NCBI RefSeq assembly: GCF_022352055.1
Contig: NZ_JAKRWM010000009.1
Location: forward strand, 124,001-188,000
DNA from: Cohnella mopanensis
Lineage (GTDB): Bacteria; Bacillota; Bacilli; Paenibacillales; Paenibacillaceae
DNA: 64,000 nucleotides
Reading direction: 5' to 3'
The first letter of the stretch is position 1; each line of letters starts with the position of its first letter. The translations under genes were made by a program, and so were the position numbers. The notes below the pieces were generated by a model. That model made no database searches. It had not been told where the DNA came from and saw only the letters and a list, made by a program, of their open reading frames with translations. This document shows positions 1-8,559 of the stretch, in pieces.

Positions 1-116
1 CTCGATTGCGGAATTCTGGCGTCGAGCAGTTCGAAGACGACGTCGATCAACTTAAGCTTATCTTCGATTTGCCGCTTCGCCCGGGTCATATGGCCCGGAA
101 ACCATTGTATCGTCAT
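1..116 (-). CDS. rbgA: Ribosome biogenesis GTPase RbgA (YlqF), N-terminal fragment
   Basis: The reading frame starts at the ATG at 116 with a protein beginning [16 protein letters not shown], the characteristic N-terminus of the RbgA/YlqF circularly permuted GTPase, and runs off the window edge after about 38 codons. The start is preceded by GAGAGGTGAACGAT, a good ribosome binding site. In Firmicutes RbgA acts in the cytoplasm in late assembly of the 50S subunit. It follows lepB in the same direction, the usual rplS-lepB-rbgA order. The GTPase motifs lie outside the window, so identification rests on the N-terminus and synteny. Confidence 0.85.
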   Translation of the reverse strand, partial: MTIQWFPGHMTRAKRQIEDKLKLIDVVFELLDARIPQS

Positions 117-145
117 ATCGTTCACCTCTCTTACAGACAACAACG

Positions 146-168
146 CGAGGGGAAGATCCCCTCGCTTA
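146..168 (-). terminator. GC-rich hairpin between lepB and rbgA
   Basis: The transcript would form GCGAGGGGA-tc-TTCCCCTCGC directly after the lepB stop codon. It is followed by GTTGTTGT rather than a solid U run, so it may be a weak terminator or an mRNA-stabilising or processing hairpin that allows partial read-through into rbgA. Confidence 0.5.
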
Positions 169-170
169 TC

Positions 171-908
171 TTAATGCTTGACCAAGCTGAAATCCTTGAT
201 CGGCCAGAAGATCAGATCGGCTCGACCTACGATCTCTTTCATCGAAACGTAGCCGATCATCCGGCTATCCTCGCTGTTCGAGCGATTGTCGCCCATCACG
301 AACACGTGACCCTCCGGCACTATGCCGTCCGGAAACTCGTTATTCGGGAAGTTGGCCCGTTCGTCGTCTTGTTTATTGTACAGCACGCCTTGCGCATGTG
401 CTTTGTCGTACGCTTCCTTCAAGTAAGTCTCGTCCACTTGCTGTCCGTTTATGTACACTTTGTCGTCTTCGACTTTAACGGTATCGCCCGGCACCCCGAT
501 AACCCGTTTAATGAAATCTCTTCCTTCGTTAGGAACGTGGAATACGATGACTTCTCCGTGCTTCGGTTCACGTATGTCGAAAATAATTTTGTTAACGATA
601 ATACGCTCGCGGTCCCAGAAGTTCGGTTCCATCGATTGCCCGTCGACGATAAAAGGACTGACCAAGAACCAACGGATGACGAAAACAAGAATACCCGCTA
701 TCGCCAACGCTTTAATCCATTCCGTCAACTCATTGCCCGCGCGGGATTTCTTAGCCTTGTCCGAACGGCTTGGGCTTGAATTGCCGTTATTCGAGCTATT
801 GGCTTGATTTTGGTTTGAAAGTGAATCCCGAATCGCTTGCTCATCGGAAACAGAGGCTGCTTCTCGTTCGGCGGATTCGTTTGGTTGTGTGATTTGATCT
901 TTTTCCAT
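171..908 (-). CDS. lepB: Type I signal peptidase LepB (SipS/T-like)
   Basis: Membrane-anchored serine protease that removes signal peptides from exported proteins. The 245-residue product has a long low-complexity cytoplasmic N-terminus (about residues 1-58, rich in Ser, Asn and Gln), one membrane segment (about 64-86), then the catalytic domain with nucleophile Ser in GQSMEP (about residue 92), the Lys general base in FIKRVIGVPGD (about 134), and the later box GDNRSNSEDSR. One N-terminal membrane anchor is typical of Gram-positive type I peptidases. I use the ATG at 908, spaced correctly from an AGAGGCG motif; a TTG two codons upstream is too close to it. It lies between rplS and rbgA as in Bacillus. 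Confidence 0.95.
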   Translation of the reverse strand: MEKDQITQPNESAEREAASVSDEQAIRDSLSNQNQANSSNNGNSSPSRSDKAKKSRAGNELTEWIKALAIAGILVFVIRWFLVSPFIVDGQSMEPNFWDRERIIVNKIIFDIREPKHGEVIVFHVPNEGRDFIKRVIGVPGDTVKVEDDKVYINGQQVDETYLKEAYDKAHAQGVLYNKQDDERANFPNNEFPDGIVPEGHVFVMGDNRSNSEDSRMIGYVSMKEIVGRADLIFWPIKDFSLVKH

Positions 909-942
909 TCGCAATCGCCTCTGCTTTCTCTTATTAAAAATG

Positions 943-981
943 CAAAAAGGAGGACTTGAACTTTGCCAAGCCCTCCTCTGA
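943..981 (-). terminator. Rho-independent terminator of rplS
   Basis: On the minus strand GGAGGGCTTG pairs with CAAGTCCTCC around an 8-nt loop and is followed by TTTTTG. It lies just after the rplS stop codon and before lepB. Confidence 0.8.
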
Positions 982-986
982 CGCTC

Positions 987-1331
987 TTATCGAATTTCTT
1001 TGATCCGTGCTGCCTTACCACGCAGGTTGCGTAGGTAGTACAGTTTCGCGCGGCGAACTTTACCGCGGCGAGCCACTTCGATTTTCTCGATGCGCGGGGA
1101 ATGTACTGGGAAAGCACGTTCTACGCCAACGCCATAAGAAATTTTACGAACCGTGAATGTTTCGCTGATTCCGCCGCCGCGACGTTTAATAACAACGCCT
1201 TCGAACAGCTGTACGCGCTCACGGGAACCCTCGACGACTTTCACGTGTACTTTAAGCGTATCGCCCGGACGGAAGCTTGGTACGTCTTTGCGAAGTTGCT
1301 CTTGCGTGATCGCTTGAATTAGGTTGCTCAT
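987..1331 (-). CDS. rplS: 50S ribosomal protein L19
   Basis: The 114-residue protein begins [20 protein letters not shown] and contains the L19 core ([32 protein letters not shown] and the basic C-terminus [19 protein letters not shown]). L19 sits at the interface of the 30S and 50S subunits. The ATG at 1331 follows GGAAGGAGTGAACACTCA, which decides it over longer in-frame extensions. It closes the conserved rpsP-khpA-rimM-trmD-rplS cluster. About 195 bases separate it from trmD; Firmicutes often carry an L19 leader RNA in this position, but I cannot confirm one by eye. Confidence 0.97.
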   Translation of the reverse strand: MSNLIQAITQEQLRKDVPSFRPGDTLKVHVKVVEGSRERVQLFEGVVIKRRGGGISETFTVRKISYGVGVERAFPVHSPRIEKIEVARRGKVRRAKLYYLRNLRGKAARIKEIR

Positions 1332-1526
1332 TGAGTGTTCACTCCTTCCATAACAGACGTTCGTACCCCGCTCCCCGAATGTCCTCATTCGGATCATGGC
1401 GTGCAGAGGACCGTCCTACTCGTACAATTCGTTTGTCCCGCTCCATTCGAAGAACAAAGACAAAACAACATTTGAAATTTTATCATATCCCCGAACAAAT
1501 TACAACCCTATCTTGGCGGTAAATGT

Positions 1527-2297
1527 CTATTGTTCCCGTTCGATGGAAAGGCTTTGCAGCCACTTGCGCTCCGCAGCCGTCAACTCGGCCTGCTCAAGCA
1601 GCTCCGGGCGTCTGGCCAACGTTCGTTCTAACGATTGTTTGCGCCGCCATTTTACGATTTCTGCGTGATGCCCCGATAACAGCGTATCAGGCACTTTCCA
1701 TCCCCGAAACTCGGCGGGACGCGTATAATGCGGGTACTCGAGCAAACCGTCGCTGAAGGAATCCGTTACGGCAGACTGCTCGTTGCCGAGCACGCCGGGA
1801 AGCAGCCTCACGACGGAATCGACGACGACCATCGCCGGTAGCTCTCCACCGGTAAGCACGTAATCTCCAACAGAAAGCTCGTCCGTAACTAAGTACTCCC
1901 GTATACGTTCGTCGTAGCCCTCGTAATGCCCGCAAATAAAGATCAGATGGGACTCCTTAGAAAGCTCTTGCGCAACCTCCTGGGAGAAGGTTTTGCCTTG
2001 TGGGCACATAAGAATGACTCGAGGCTTCTTTCCTTCCTCGGCTTGCGGAACATGGCTGTCGGATTGTTGCTCGAGCAGATGTTCGACCGCCCCGAAGATC
2101 GGCTCCGCCTTCAGCACCATTCCCCCGCCGCCGCCATAGGGCATATCGTCGACCGTGTTATGTTTATTATTCGAGAAATCGCGAAAGTTCACCGTATTCA
2201 GCGAGAAGATCCCTTTGTCCCGGGCTTTGCCCAGAATACTTGAACCGAACACGCCCGTGAACATTTCCGGAAATAAAGTCAATACATCGATACGCAT
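1527..2297 (-). CDS. trmD: tRNA (guanine37-N1)-methyltransferase TrmD
   Basis: SPOUT-family methyltransferase using S-adenosylmethionine to make m1G37 next to the anticodon, which prevents +1 frameshifting. The 256-residue protein starts [13 protein letters not shown] and has the knotted SAM site with [12 protein letters not shown] and [11 protein letters not shown], and the [22 protein letters not shown] segment around the catalytic Asp region. Length matches the family. Its ATG begins one base after the rimM stop codon, so the two are almost certainly translated from one message. Confidence 0.97.
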   Translation of the reverse strand: MRIDVLTLFPEMFTGVFGSSILGKARDKGIFSLNTVNFRDFSNNKHNTVDDMPYGGGGGMVLKAEPIFGAVEHLLEQQSDSHVPQAEEGKKPRVILMCPQGKTFSQEVAQELSKESHLIFICGHYEGYDERIREYLVTDELSVGDYVLTGGELPAMVVVDSVVRLLPGVLGNEQSAVTDSFSDGLLEYPHYTRPAEFRGWKVPDTLLSGHHAEIVKWRRKQSLERTLARRPELLEQAELTAAERKWLQSLSIEREQ

Positions 2298-2298
2298 C

Positions 2299-2820
2299 TT
2301 AGAGCAACCCTTCCATCAGGTGCACTTTGATTTTGCGGGCGGCTACGTCCACGTCCAGTACGACGTCGTCAATGACGGGCAGCAGAAGCTCCTTACCCTT
2401 CGCCAGCTTCACGACCCATACGTCATTAGCGCCCGGCGACAAAATATCCGTAACCGTTCCCAGCAGCTCGTCCTCTTCGGTAATAACCTCGCAACCCAGA
2501 ATATCGCGGAAGTAATACTCGCCTTCTGGCAGCGGCACGCGATCGTTCTCGTTTACCTTAAGCTCCCAGCCCTTGTATTTTTCCACTTGGTTGATGTTAT
2601 CGTAGCCCTTTATTTTGACGATATACATCGTCTTCTGTTCGCGCGCGGCGACGATTTCAATCTCGATCGGTGCGCCGGATTCAGGTGGAAACATCATGAG
2701 CTTGTTACCCACTTTGAATCTCACCTCGGGGAAATCCGTCTGCGGATAAATTTTAAGTTCCCCTTTGATACCGTGTGTATTCACGATCTTACCTATGTTG
2801 AGCAAACGCTCGTCAGACAT
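2299..2820 (-). CDS. rimM: 16S rRNA processing protein RimM
   Basis: The 173-residue maturation factor binds S19 and the 30S head. It has the N-terminal RimM barrel ([20 protein letters not shown]) and the C-terminal PRC-barrel ([36 protein letters not shown]). The ATG at 2820 follows GGGAGTTTATTCC; a longer in-frame version from 2853 lacks a site. Upstream, TATTATAG at about 2860 could be the -10 of a private promoter, which would be needed because the genes upstream are an unusual insertion and rpsP-khpA ends in a strong terminator. Confidence 0.95.
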   Translation of the reverse strand: MSDERLLNIGKIVNTHGIKGELKIYPQTDFPEVRFKVGNKLMMFPPESGAPIEIEIVAAREQKTMYIVKIKGYDNINQVEKYKGWELKVNENDRVPLPEGEYYFRDILGCEVITEEDELLGTVTDILSPGANDVWVVKLAKGKELLLPVIDDVVLDVDVAARKIKVHLMEGLL

Positions 2821-2911
2821 GGAATAAACTCCCTTCGATTCAGCACAAAACATCAGTACCTATAATATAGCATCGAAGTCGGAATTCGCAAACGCCGCGA
2901 GATGTACGCGA

Positions 2912-3682
2912 CTACTTGATACTGTATCCGCCATCTACGGGATAGTAGCCCCCAACGCAGCCTGATGCAAGATCACTAGCTAGGAAGAGTGCCATATTGG
3001 CAATCTCCTCGGCTTCGACTGCCCGTCCCGATGGATTAATCTCCGTAATATGCTTCATCACTTCATCGCGGCCGCCGTCCACTTTATCGTGATGCGGATC
3101 ATTGAACCCCGTATTGACAAGGCCTGGCCCGATGCAATTGATATTAATGCCATAAGGGGCGTTGTCGAGAGCGTCGGCCATCGTTTGCTGACGGACCGCA
3201 CCCTTCGTTCCGATGTAGGCATATAACTGCTTCTCGGCGATGTAGCTATTAACCGAAGCGATATTCACGATTTTGCCATAGCGCTGCTGACGCATAATCG
3301 GCGTAACCAATTTACTCATAATAAACTGCGATTTAACATTAACGTTGTAGTGCAGATCCCATTCATCCAGCGATGCTTCGATGCTGTCGCCAGGAATGTT
3401 AACGGCTGCGTTATTGACGACGATGTCAATACGGCCGTACTGGTCGCGGATAGAAGAAATCGCTTCCGACATAGCGTTAAAATGCGTGACGTCTAGCTGG
3501 ATTCCGGTAATCGGCCTGCCTGTTATCGCTTGAAGCCGATCGGCCGCTTCTTGGATATGCGGATTGACATCCGTAATAGTCACTATAGCGCCATACTCGA
3601 GAAATTTCTTCGCGATCGCGTATCCGATTCCCTGTTCATTTGCCGCACCCGTAACGATTGCTATTTTGCCGTTTAAGTTCAT
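2912..3682 (-). CDS. SDR-family NAD(P)-dependent oxidoreductase, substrate unknown
   Basis: Classical short-chain dehydrogenase of 256 residues. Visible features are the nucleotide-binding TGAANEQGIGYA (about residues 11-22), the NNAAVNIPGDS segment, the catalytic Ser in NIASVNSY and the YIGTK Tyr-x-x-x-Lys pair, and the C-terminal VDGGYSIK. The N-terminal IVTITDVNPH offers an acidic residue at the end of strand two, which in this family favours NAD over NADP (inference). It follows the permease by 45 bases in the same direction, so the pair is probably one transcript for uptake and oxidation of one compound. Both sit between khpA and rimM, where most Firmicutes have nothing. Confidence 0.85.
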   Translation of the reverse strand: MNLNGKIAIVTGAANEQGIGYAIAKKFLEYGAIVTITDVNPHIQEAADRLQAITGRPITGIQLDVTHFNAMSEAISSIRDQYGRIDIVVNNAAVNIPGDSIEASLDEWDLHYNVNVKSQFIMSKLVTPIMRQQRYGKIVNIASVNSYIAEKQLYAYIGTKGAVRQQTMADALDNAPYGININCIGPGLVNTGFNDPHHDKVDGGRDEVMKHITEINPSGRAVEAEEIANMALFLASDLASGCVGGYYPVDGGYSIK

Positions 3683-3727
3683 AAAAATGAAATCCCCTTA
3701 TGATGTGATGATTGGAGTTGAAGGTCA

Positions 3728-5113
3728 TTATACTTCCTCGATAACCGGAGGAATATCTTTATAAGATTTTAATCTCGATACTAAGATGACTACGCCGATT
3801 GCAAGCCATGAAAAACCGATCACGTAAGTCAGAGAATCGAATCCCGAAAATATAAATCCGATGATCGCAGCTCCGATTAGAGGCAAAATACCGTATTTCA
3901 AAATGCTCGCGCCTTGATATTGCTTCTTTTTGAACAGAAAGTGGGTAATGACGGCGATATTCAATAGGAAGTAAGTCGCCATTGCGCCAAAATTAACGAG
4001 CCGCGAAAGGAAATCAAGTTCAACGAAAAATGCAATCCCGATGGAGAGTATTCCGACGAATAGGGTTGCGTTCATGGGTGTTTGATATTTCTTGTTTACT
4101 TGCTTGAAAAATCCGGAGAAAGGAATGGTGTTGTCGCGTGCCATTGCATAAAGTACGCGTGAAATGGCCGAAAGAACGGGAATAACATTCGCAATCCCAA
4201 CAAAAATAACGCCAAGGATAATAAAAGCATAGTAAAGATAATCGCCGCCAGCTTCGCGAATGACATCGAAGTAGCCCATGTCTGGATCAAGATTGATGTA
4301 ATCCGGATGCACGAGTGCCGCCATATAACCTTGTCCAAGGAACAGCAGAGCAATAATGACTAAACTAAGGATTACGGAGTTTCCAACGGCTTTACGCGCG
4401 TTTTTCGCCTCTTCGGATTGAGTAGCGATGCTATCGAAACCGATGAAACCAAGCATGCCGATCGTTGCAGCGCTTGCAAGAGCATTAAATGAGAAGGTAT
4501 CTGAGTTGTAGAAAGGCTTGAAGCTGAAGCCGCCAAATCCATAACCGTCGATAATAACGATTTTAAAAGCGCAAATCAAGAAAATGGCAATCAAGCTTAG
4601 TTGTCCGAAAAGGAAGAAATTATTGACCCAGTTTGCGACTTTGCCGTTAATCGCAACGACTGCGGTTACAATGCCGACGAATACGAGAATAATTAACCAC
4701 ATCGGGAATTGTGGAGCTATCGTACCTAGCCATATGGTCGAGAACTTGACTAGCAGACCCGGTACGATCGTATAGTCCATTACGATTAACCATCCCGCAA
4801 GAAACCCTATGTACGGATGCATGCCGCGTTGGACATAAGAATAAGAGGATCCCGCGACTGGAAATTCCGAAGTCATCCACTTATAACTTAGAGCTGTAAA
4901 CAACATGGCAAGAGCGCCGAATAAGTAAACGAGAGGAGCCATCCCCATACTGGTTACATGAGCGGCAGCCCACACTTGAGTAGGTGCGATAGGAAGCATG
5001 CAAAGCAGTCCGAATCGTACCAATTGCCATGTACTTTGATCACGGCGCAATTCTTGCTGGTAACCCGAAGGTTTAGAGGTCTGTTGTGAGTTGTTATGTG
5101 TACTAACTTGCAA
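3728..5113 (-). CDS. APC-superfamily amino acid permease
   Basis: Integral membrane transporter of 461 residues with about 12 hydrophobic segments. The APC signature region near the N-terminus (TQVWAAAHVTSMGMAPLVYL and FPVAGSSYSYVQRG) and the conserved FIGFDSIATQSEEAKN in the middle place it in the amino acid/polyamine/organocation superfamily; it resembles the putrescine/amino acid permease branch. Start is the TTG at 5113, preceded by GAGGAATCCATT. The roughly 150 bases upstream are very AT-rich and contain a perfect TATAAT on the minus strand near 5205, so it probably has its own promoter. The substrate cannot be read from the sequence. Confidence 0.88.
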   Translation of the reverse strand: MQVSTHNNSQQTSKPSGYQQELRRDQSTWQLVRFGLLCMLPIAPTQVWAAAHVTSMGMAPLVYLFGALAMLFTALSYKWMTSEFPVAGSSYSYVQRGMHPYIGFLAGWLIVMDYTIVPGLLVKFSTIWLGTIAPQFPMWLIILVFVGIVTAVVAINGKVANWVNNFFLFGQLSLIAIFLICAFKIVIIDGYGFGGFSFKPFYNSDTFSFNALASAATIGMLGFIGFDSIATQSEEAKNARKAVGNSVILSLVIIALLFLGQGYMAALVHPDYINLDPDMGYFDVIREAGGDYLYYAFIILGVIFVGIANVIPVLSAISRVLYAMARDNTIPFSGFFKQVNKKYQTPMNATLFVGILSIGIAFFVELDFLSRLVNFGAMATYFLLNIAVITHFLFKKKQYQGASILKYGILPLIGAAIIGFIFSGFDSLTYVIGFSWLAIGVVILVSRLKSYKDIPPVIEEV

Positions 5114-5257
5114 AATGGATTCCTCGTTTCGTGTTATATTTATGTAATATTTGCCAAGTTATTCCATCCTAACAATCAAGAACATTCCCCCTCGCTTGGA
5201 ATATTATATAACATAAATAAAAAGATTCTATATAAAATAATGATGAGTGTAGAAAAA

Positions 5258-5305
5258 AACCTTAAAAAGAGGGCCGTACCATGCATATGCATGGTACGGC
5301 CCTTT
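5258..5305 (-). terminator. Terminator of rpsP-khpA with a perfect 32-nt palindrome
   Basis: Positions 5271-5302 are a perfect inverted repeat (arms GGGCCGTACCATGCAT / ATGCATGGTACGGCCC), preceded on the minus strand by AAAG and followed by TCTTTTTAAGG. It should stop nearly all transcription from rpsP-khpA, separating it from the downstream permease. Confidence 0.88.
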
Positions 5306-5311
5306 AGCCAA

Positions 5312-5545
5312 TTATTCCGAAACAATGTCCACGATGACGCGCTTCCGCTCCTTAACCGCAGCGGAAGAGACTACTGTACGCAACGCCTTAGCGATACGTC
5401 CCTGCTTGCCGATTACTTTGCCGACATCGTCGGGATGAACGGAAAGCTCGTACACCAGGCCTCTCGCGTCTTCCTTGACCTGAATTTGCACGTCTTCCGG
5501 ATGATCCACCAACGCTCGGGCAATAACCCGAATCAATTGTTCCAT
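5312..5545 (-). CDS. khpA: KH-domain RNA-binding protein KhpA (YlqC)
   Basis: A 77-residue single type II KH domain with the hallmark loop VIGKQGRIAKALRTVV, preceded by VHPDDVGK. KhpA binds RNA, pairs with KhpB/Jag in several Firmicutes, and affects cell elongation and division. Its place directly after rpsP is the conserved arrangement. The stop is followed within 10 bases by the strong palindrome terminator. Confidence 0.95.
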   Translation of the reverse strand: MEQLIRVIARALVDHPEDVQIQVKEDARGLVYELSVHPDDVGKVIGKQGRIAKALRTVVSSAAVKERKRVIVDIVSE

Positions 5546-5571
5546 GGCTCAGCCCTCCGGTATTGAGACGA

Positions 5572-5844
5572 TTACTTCTGGAGCTTGGATTCGTGGAATT
5601 TCTTCAAGACACCGGCTTTGCTCAGAAGGTTGCGAACGGTATCGGACGCTTGCGCGCCGTTTTGCAGCCATTTCAAAGCTTTTTCCTCGTCGATTTGTAC
5701 GTGGGCTGGTTGAGCAACCGGATTGTACACGCCGATTTCTTCAATAAAACGTCCATCACGCGGGGAACGGGAATCCGAAACCACTACGCGATAGAACGGA
5801 GCTTTATGAGCACCGATCCGTTTCAAACGAATGCGAACTGACAT
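5572..5844 (-). CDS. rpsP: 30S ribosomal protein S16
   Basis: The 90-residue protein begins [20 protein letters not shown] and has [19 protein letters not shown], both S16 signatures. S16 is needed for 30S assembly. The start follows GGAGGTGAAAGTCA. It lies 42 bases from ffh and 26 from khpA on the same strand, consistent with an ffh-rpsP-khpA unit. Confidence 0.98.
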   Translation of the reverse strand: MSVRIRLKRIGAHKAPFYRVVVSDSRSPRDGRFIEEIGVYNPVAQPAHVQIDEEKALKWLQNGAQASDTVRNLLSKAGVLKKFHESKLQK

Positions 5845-5886
5845 TGACTTTCACCTCCTTGACTAGAATTCAGACTAACGAGAACG

Positions 5887-7263
5887 TTAGAAAGGAAACT
5901 TCATATTTTTTCCGCCGAACATGTTTTTCAGGCCTTTGAGACCGCCTTTAGGACCTTTGGGGCCCATCATGCCGGAGAATTGCTTCATCATTTTTTTCAT
6001 ATCTTCGAATTGCTTCAGCAAGCGATTAACGTCCGCAATGGTCGTTCCGCTTCCTGCCGCGATCCTCTTGCGACGGCTATAGTTAATGATATCCGGCTTC
6101 TTCTTCTCCACTTTCGTCATCGACTTGGCAATCGCTTCAGTACGGGCGATTTGCTTCTCGTCGATTTTGAAGTTCGGATTGCCTTTCAGCTTGTTCATGC
6201 CGGGCATCATATCGAGCAATTGGTCCAGCGGCCCCATCTTGCGAACTTGTTCCATCTGCTCAAGGAAATCGTCGAAAGTAAAATCGGCGGTGCGCATCTT
6301 GCGTTCCATCTCGGCGGCTTTCTCCGCGTCCATGTTCGTCTGCGCCTTCTCGATAAGCGACAACATGTCTCCCATGCCGAGTATCCGCGATGCCATCCGA
6401 TCGGGATGGAATGCTTCCAGTTGATCGATTTTCTCGCCAGTAGAAGCGAATTTAATCGGACAGCCGGTTACGGCTTTAACGGAAAGCGCAGCACCGCCGC
6501 GCGTATCACCGTCTAGCTTAGTAAGAACGACGCCGGTTAAAGCGAGTTGCTCGTGGAAGCTTTGCGCCACGTTAACCGCTTCTTGCCCCGTCATCGCATC
6601 GACGACGAGCAACACCTCGTCAGGGTTAACCGCGGAATGAATATCTTTGATCTCTTGCATCAGCTCGGCGTCGATTTGCAGACGGCCGGCCGTATCGATC
6701 AGAACGTAATCATTGCCTTGGTCTTTAGCCAATTGGACGCCTTGCTTCGCGATCTCGACAGGACTGACCTGATCGCCGAGCGTAAATACCGGCACTCCGA
6801 TCTGGCCTCCGAGCACCTCTAGCTGTTTAATCGCCGCAGGACGGTAAATATCGCCCGCGACTAGCAACGGCTTGTGGTTCTGGGATTGCAACAGCTTGGC
6901 GAGCTTACCCGTAAGCGTCGTCTTTCCTGCCCCCTGCAAACCGGCCATCAGAACAACAGTCGGCGGTTTGTTCGCCTTCACGAGCTTCTCCTGGGTACCG
7001 CCCATCAGCTCGGTTAATTCTTTGTTAACGATGTCAATAATGACCATCGCGGGCGTGAAACTCTTCACCACTTCTTGACCCGTGGCTCGTTCCTTCACCT
7101 TGGCGATGAAATCCTTGACGACTTTGAAGTTAACGTCCGCTTCCAGCAATGCTAAACGCACCTCGCGCATCGCGTCGTTAACGTCGTCTTCCGATACTTT
7201 GCCTCTGCCCTTCAGCTTGCCGAATACGTTCTGCAGCCGGGTTGATAATCCTTCAAAAGCCAT
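5887..7263 (-). CDS. ffh: Signal recognition particle protein Ffh
   Basis: SRP54 GTPase that binds 4.5S/6S-type SRP RNA and signal sequences of nascent membrane and secreted proteins. The 458 residues show the N domain (1-90), the G domain with G1 GLQGAGKTTLTGKLA, DTAGR and TKLDGDTRGGAA, and the methionine-rich M domain (about 300-458, with SGMMGPKGPKGG near the end). Normal length for the family. It forms a unit with ylxM upstream; its receptor gene ftsY is further upstream on the same strand. Confidence 0.98.
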   Translation of the reverse strand: MAFEGLSTRLQNVFGKLKGRGKVSEDDVNDAMREVRLALLEADVNFKVVKDFIAKVKERATGQEVVKSFTPAMVIIDIVNKELTELMGGTQEKLVKANKPPTVVLMAGLQGAGKTTLTGKLAKLLQSQNHKPLLVAGDIYRPAAIKQLEVLGGQIGVPVFTLGDQVSPVEIAKQGVQLAKDQGNDYVLIDTAGRLQIDAELMQEIKDIHSAVNPDEVLLVVDAMTGQEAVNVAQSFHEQLALTGVVLTKLDGDTRGGAALSVKAVTGCPIKFASTGEKIDQLEAFHPDRMASRILGMGDMLSLIEKAQTNMDAEKAAEMERKMRTADFTFDDFLEQMEQVRKMGPLDQLLDMMPGMNKLKGNPNFKIDEKQIARTEAIAKSMTKVEKKKPDIINYSRRKRIAAGSGTTIADVNRLLKQFEDMKKMMKQFSGMMGPKGPKGGLKGLKNMFGGKNMKFPF

Positions 7264-7329
7264 ATTCCCATCCCTCCTTCGGAACGGTTTTTTACTCCAT
7301 CAATCGATGGTCTAGGGTCTCTAAATGAA

Positions 7330-7680
7330 TCATTCCGCATTCCTTAGCTTAGCGGCCGTTTCCGTGAGCGATTGACGCCATTCCTGGGGCAATCCGGCAA
7401 TCTGCGACTCTAACAAATCGATGCCCGCGTGCAGCCTACCGTGACGCTCCACGAGCTGCAGCTTGGACTCGTATTCCTCCAGCACCTGCTCCGCTCGCTT
7501 GATATGCTCATAAATCGCTTGCCTGCTAATCTGAAAATCCGCGGCGATCTCACCCAGCGTATAATCATCATGAAAATAACATTTCAAGAATGTCTGTTGC
7601 TTATCGGTTAGCAAGGGACCGTAAAAATCATACAACTCATTGATTCGGTTCGTCTTCTCTAGCGCGTTCTCCCCGTTCAC
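7330..7680 (-). CDS. ylxM: YlxM/p13-like helix-turn-helix protein, SRP-associated
   Basis: Small (116-residue) DNA-binding-like protein of the UPF0122 family. It has a sigma-70 region 4-type helix-turn-helix ([20 protein letters not shown] and [20 protein letters not shown]) followed by a predicted coiled coil. YlxM homologues stimulate the SRP pathway in streptococci. The start is taken at the GTG at 7680, spaced 8 bases from AAGGGAG; an ATG six codons upstream has no site. It is usually the last gene before ffh, as here. Confidence 0.9.
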   Translation of the reverse strand: MNGENALEKTNRINELYDFYGPLLTDKQQTFLKCYFHDDYTLGEIAADFQISRQAIYEHIKRAEQVLEEYESKLQLVERHGRLHAGIDLLESQIAGLPQEWRQSLTETAAKLRNAE

Positions 7681-7698
7681 AATGGCTGCTCCCTTCAT

Positions 7699-8497
7699 TC
7701 CCCGCGGCTACGCTCGTGCTTATGTTACAAGCTTACGATACGCATCCGCTAATTCAATGTCAAGGAAAAACCCTTTACATCCAAACTACTTTCACTATGT
7801 TACCCAATCGCAAAAGAGATGTCAAGGGAAATCCCTTAACATCTCTCCACTTACCAGTTTTTTTTGCACAACAACGACTTCATCTACAACTTTGACTTCT
7901 TGTACAACGCTACATTCCCAGTCGCTCCGACTACCGCAACTCCTGCAAATGCTGCAGATATTGCAAATACTGCAACTGCAACTACTCCTTCAACATCTAC
8001 ATGTAATTTGTACAATTAGTTTCGAGATTAGATTGGCATTTTTGAATCTTAGTGTATTTTAGGCATTTAATTAAGATGAGCAAGCAATTGTTTATACAAA
8101 TCACAAAAACTAACTGCCTATTATACACTTAGTCGCGAAGCTGCTGCTTTCTCAGCTTAATTAAGTGTAAGAAATACATTAAGATTGCCATTTGGGGTCG
8201 ATCGTCTTTCGATCAGCTCATTCCCGGTTAGAATCAAATCTCGTATGCATTGAACGCCGCTTGAATGCCCGCGCCTGTGTGGACACTAACACCATGGCGT
8301 ACGAGCACGGCTTCTAGGGCCCATAACAAATGAAGAACGTTTTTTACGACTGCAACTGTAGCCCATCGTTCCGATTCTCCATATACGACGGTATCCGCGC
8401 CGCACCTTTCGGCGATTTCTTGATACGGTGGACTAATGAAGCAGGAGTGAGCATCGAGTTCTCTATGCCTGCGGAACCACTTATTACAACATTGGAC
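7699..8497. other. 800-bp gap between ftsY and ylxM with palindromes and a short repetitive tract, no convincing gene
   Basis: This stretch separates two genes that normally lie close together. It holds two related inverted repeats (7755-7779 and 7817-7846; the second has arms GAGATGTCAAGGGA / TCCCTTAACATCTC with one mismatch). It also holds a tract at 7920-8010 of TGCAA/GCAACT-type repeats, open on both strands for 40-60 codons but without a start or ribosome site, and an inverted repeat TACACTTA...TAAGTGTA near 8122-8168. A 90-codon open frame on the minus strand (8237-8506) lacks a start codon. The second palindrome is followed on the minus strand by TTTT and may terminate transcription. 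Confidence 0.5.
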
Positions 8498-8538
8498 GAA
8501 AAAAAATCACCTCACTGGCTTAAAGCCATTTGAGGTGA
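8498..8538 (-). terminator. Rho-independent terminator of ftsY
   Basis: TCACCTCA...TGAGGTGA with an inner GGCTT-aa-AGCC pairing, followed on the minus strand by eight T residues, 20 bases past the ftsY stop codon. Confidence 0.93.
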
Positions 8539-8559
8539 TGATCATAGACCGATATTCGG

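Noticed and set aside
6..779. Plus-strand 257-codon frame at the window start
   Set aside because: Antisense to lepB and rbgA, both clearly recognisable on the minus strand.
725..1117. Minus-strand 130-codon frame between rplS and lepB
   Set aside because: Overlaps both genes in another frame and spans the rplS terminator.
8237..8506. 90-codon minus-strand frame ending QAAFNAYEI
   Set aside because: Protein-like composition but no start codon, and it begins inside the ftsY terminator; kept only as a possible remnant.
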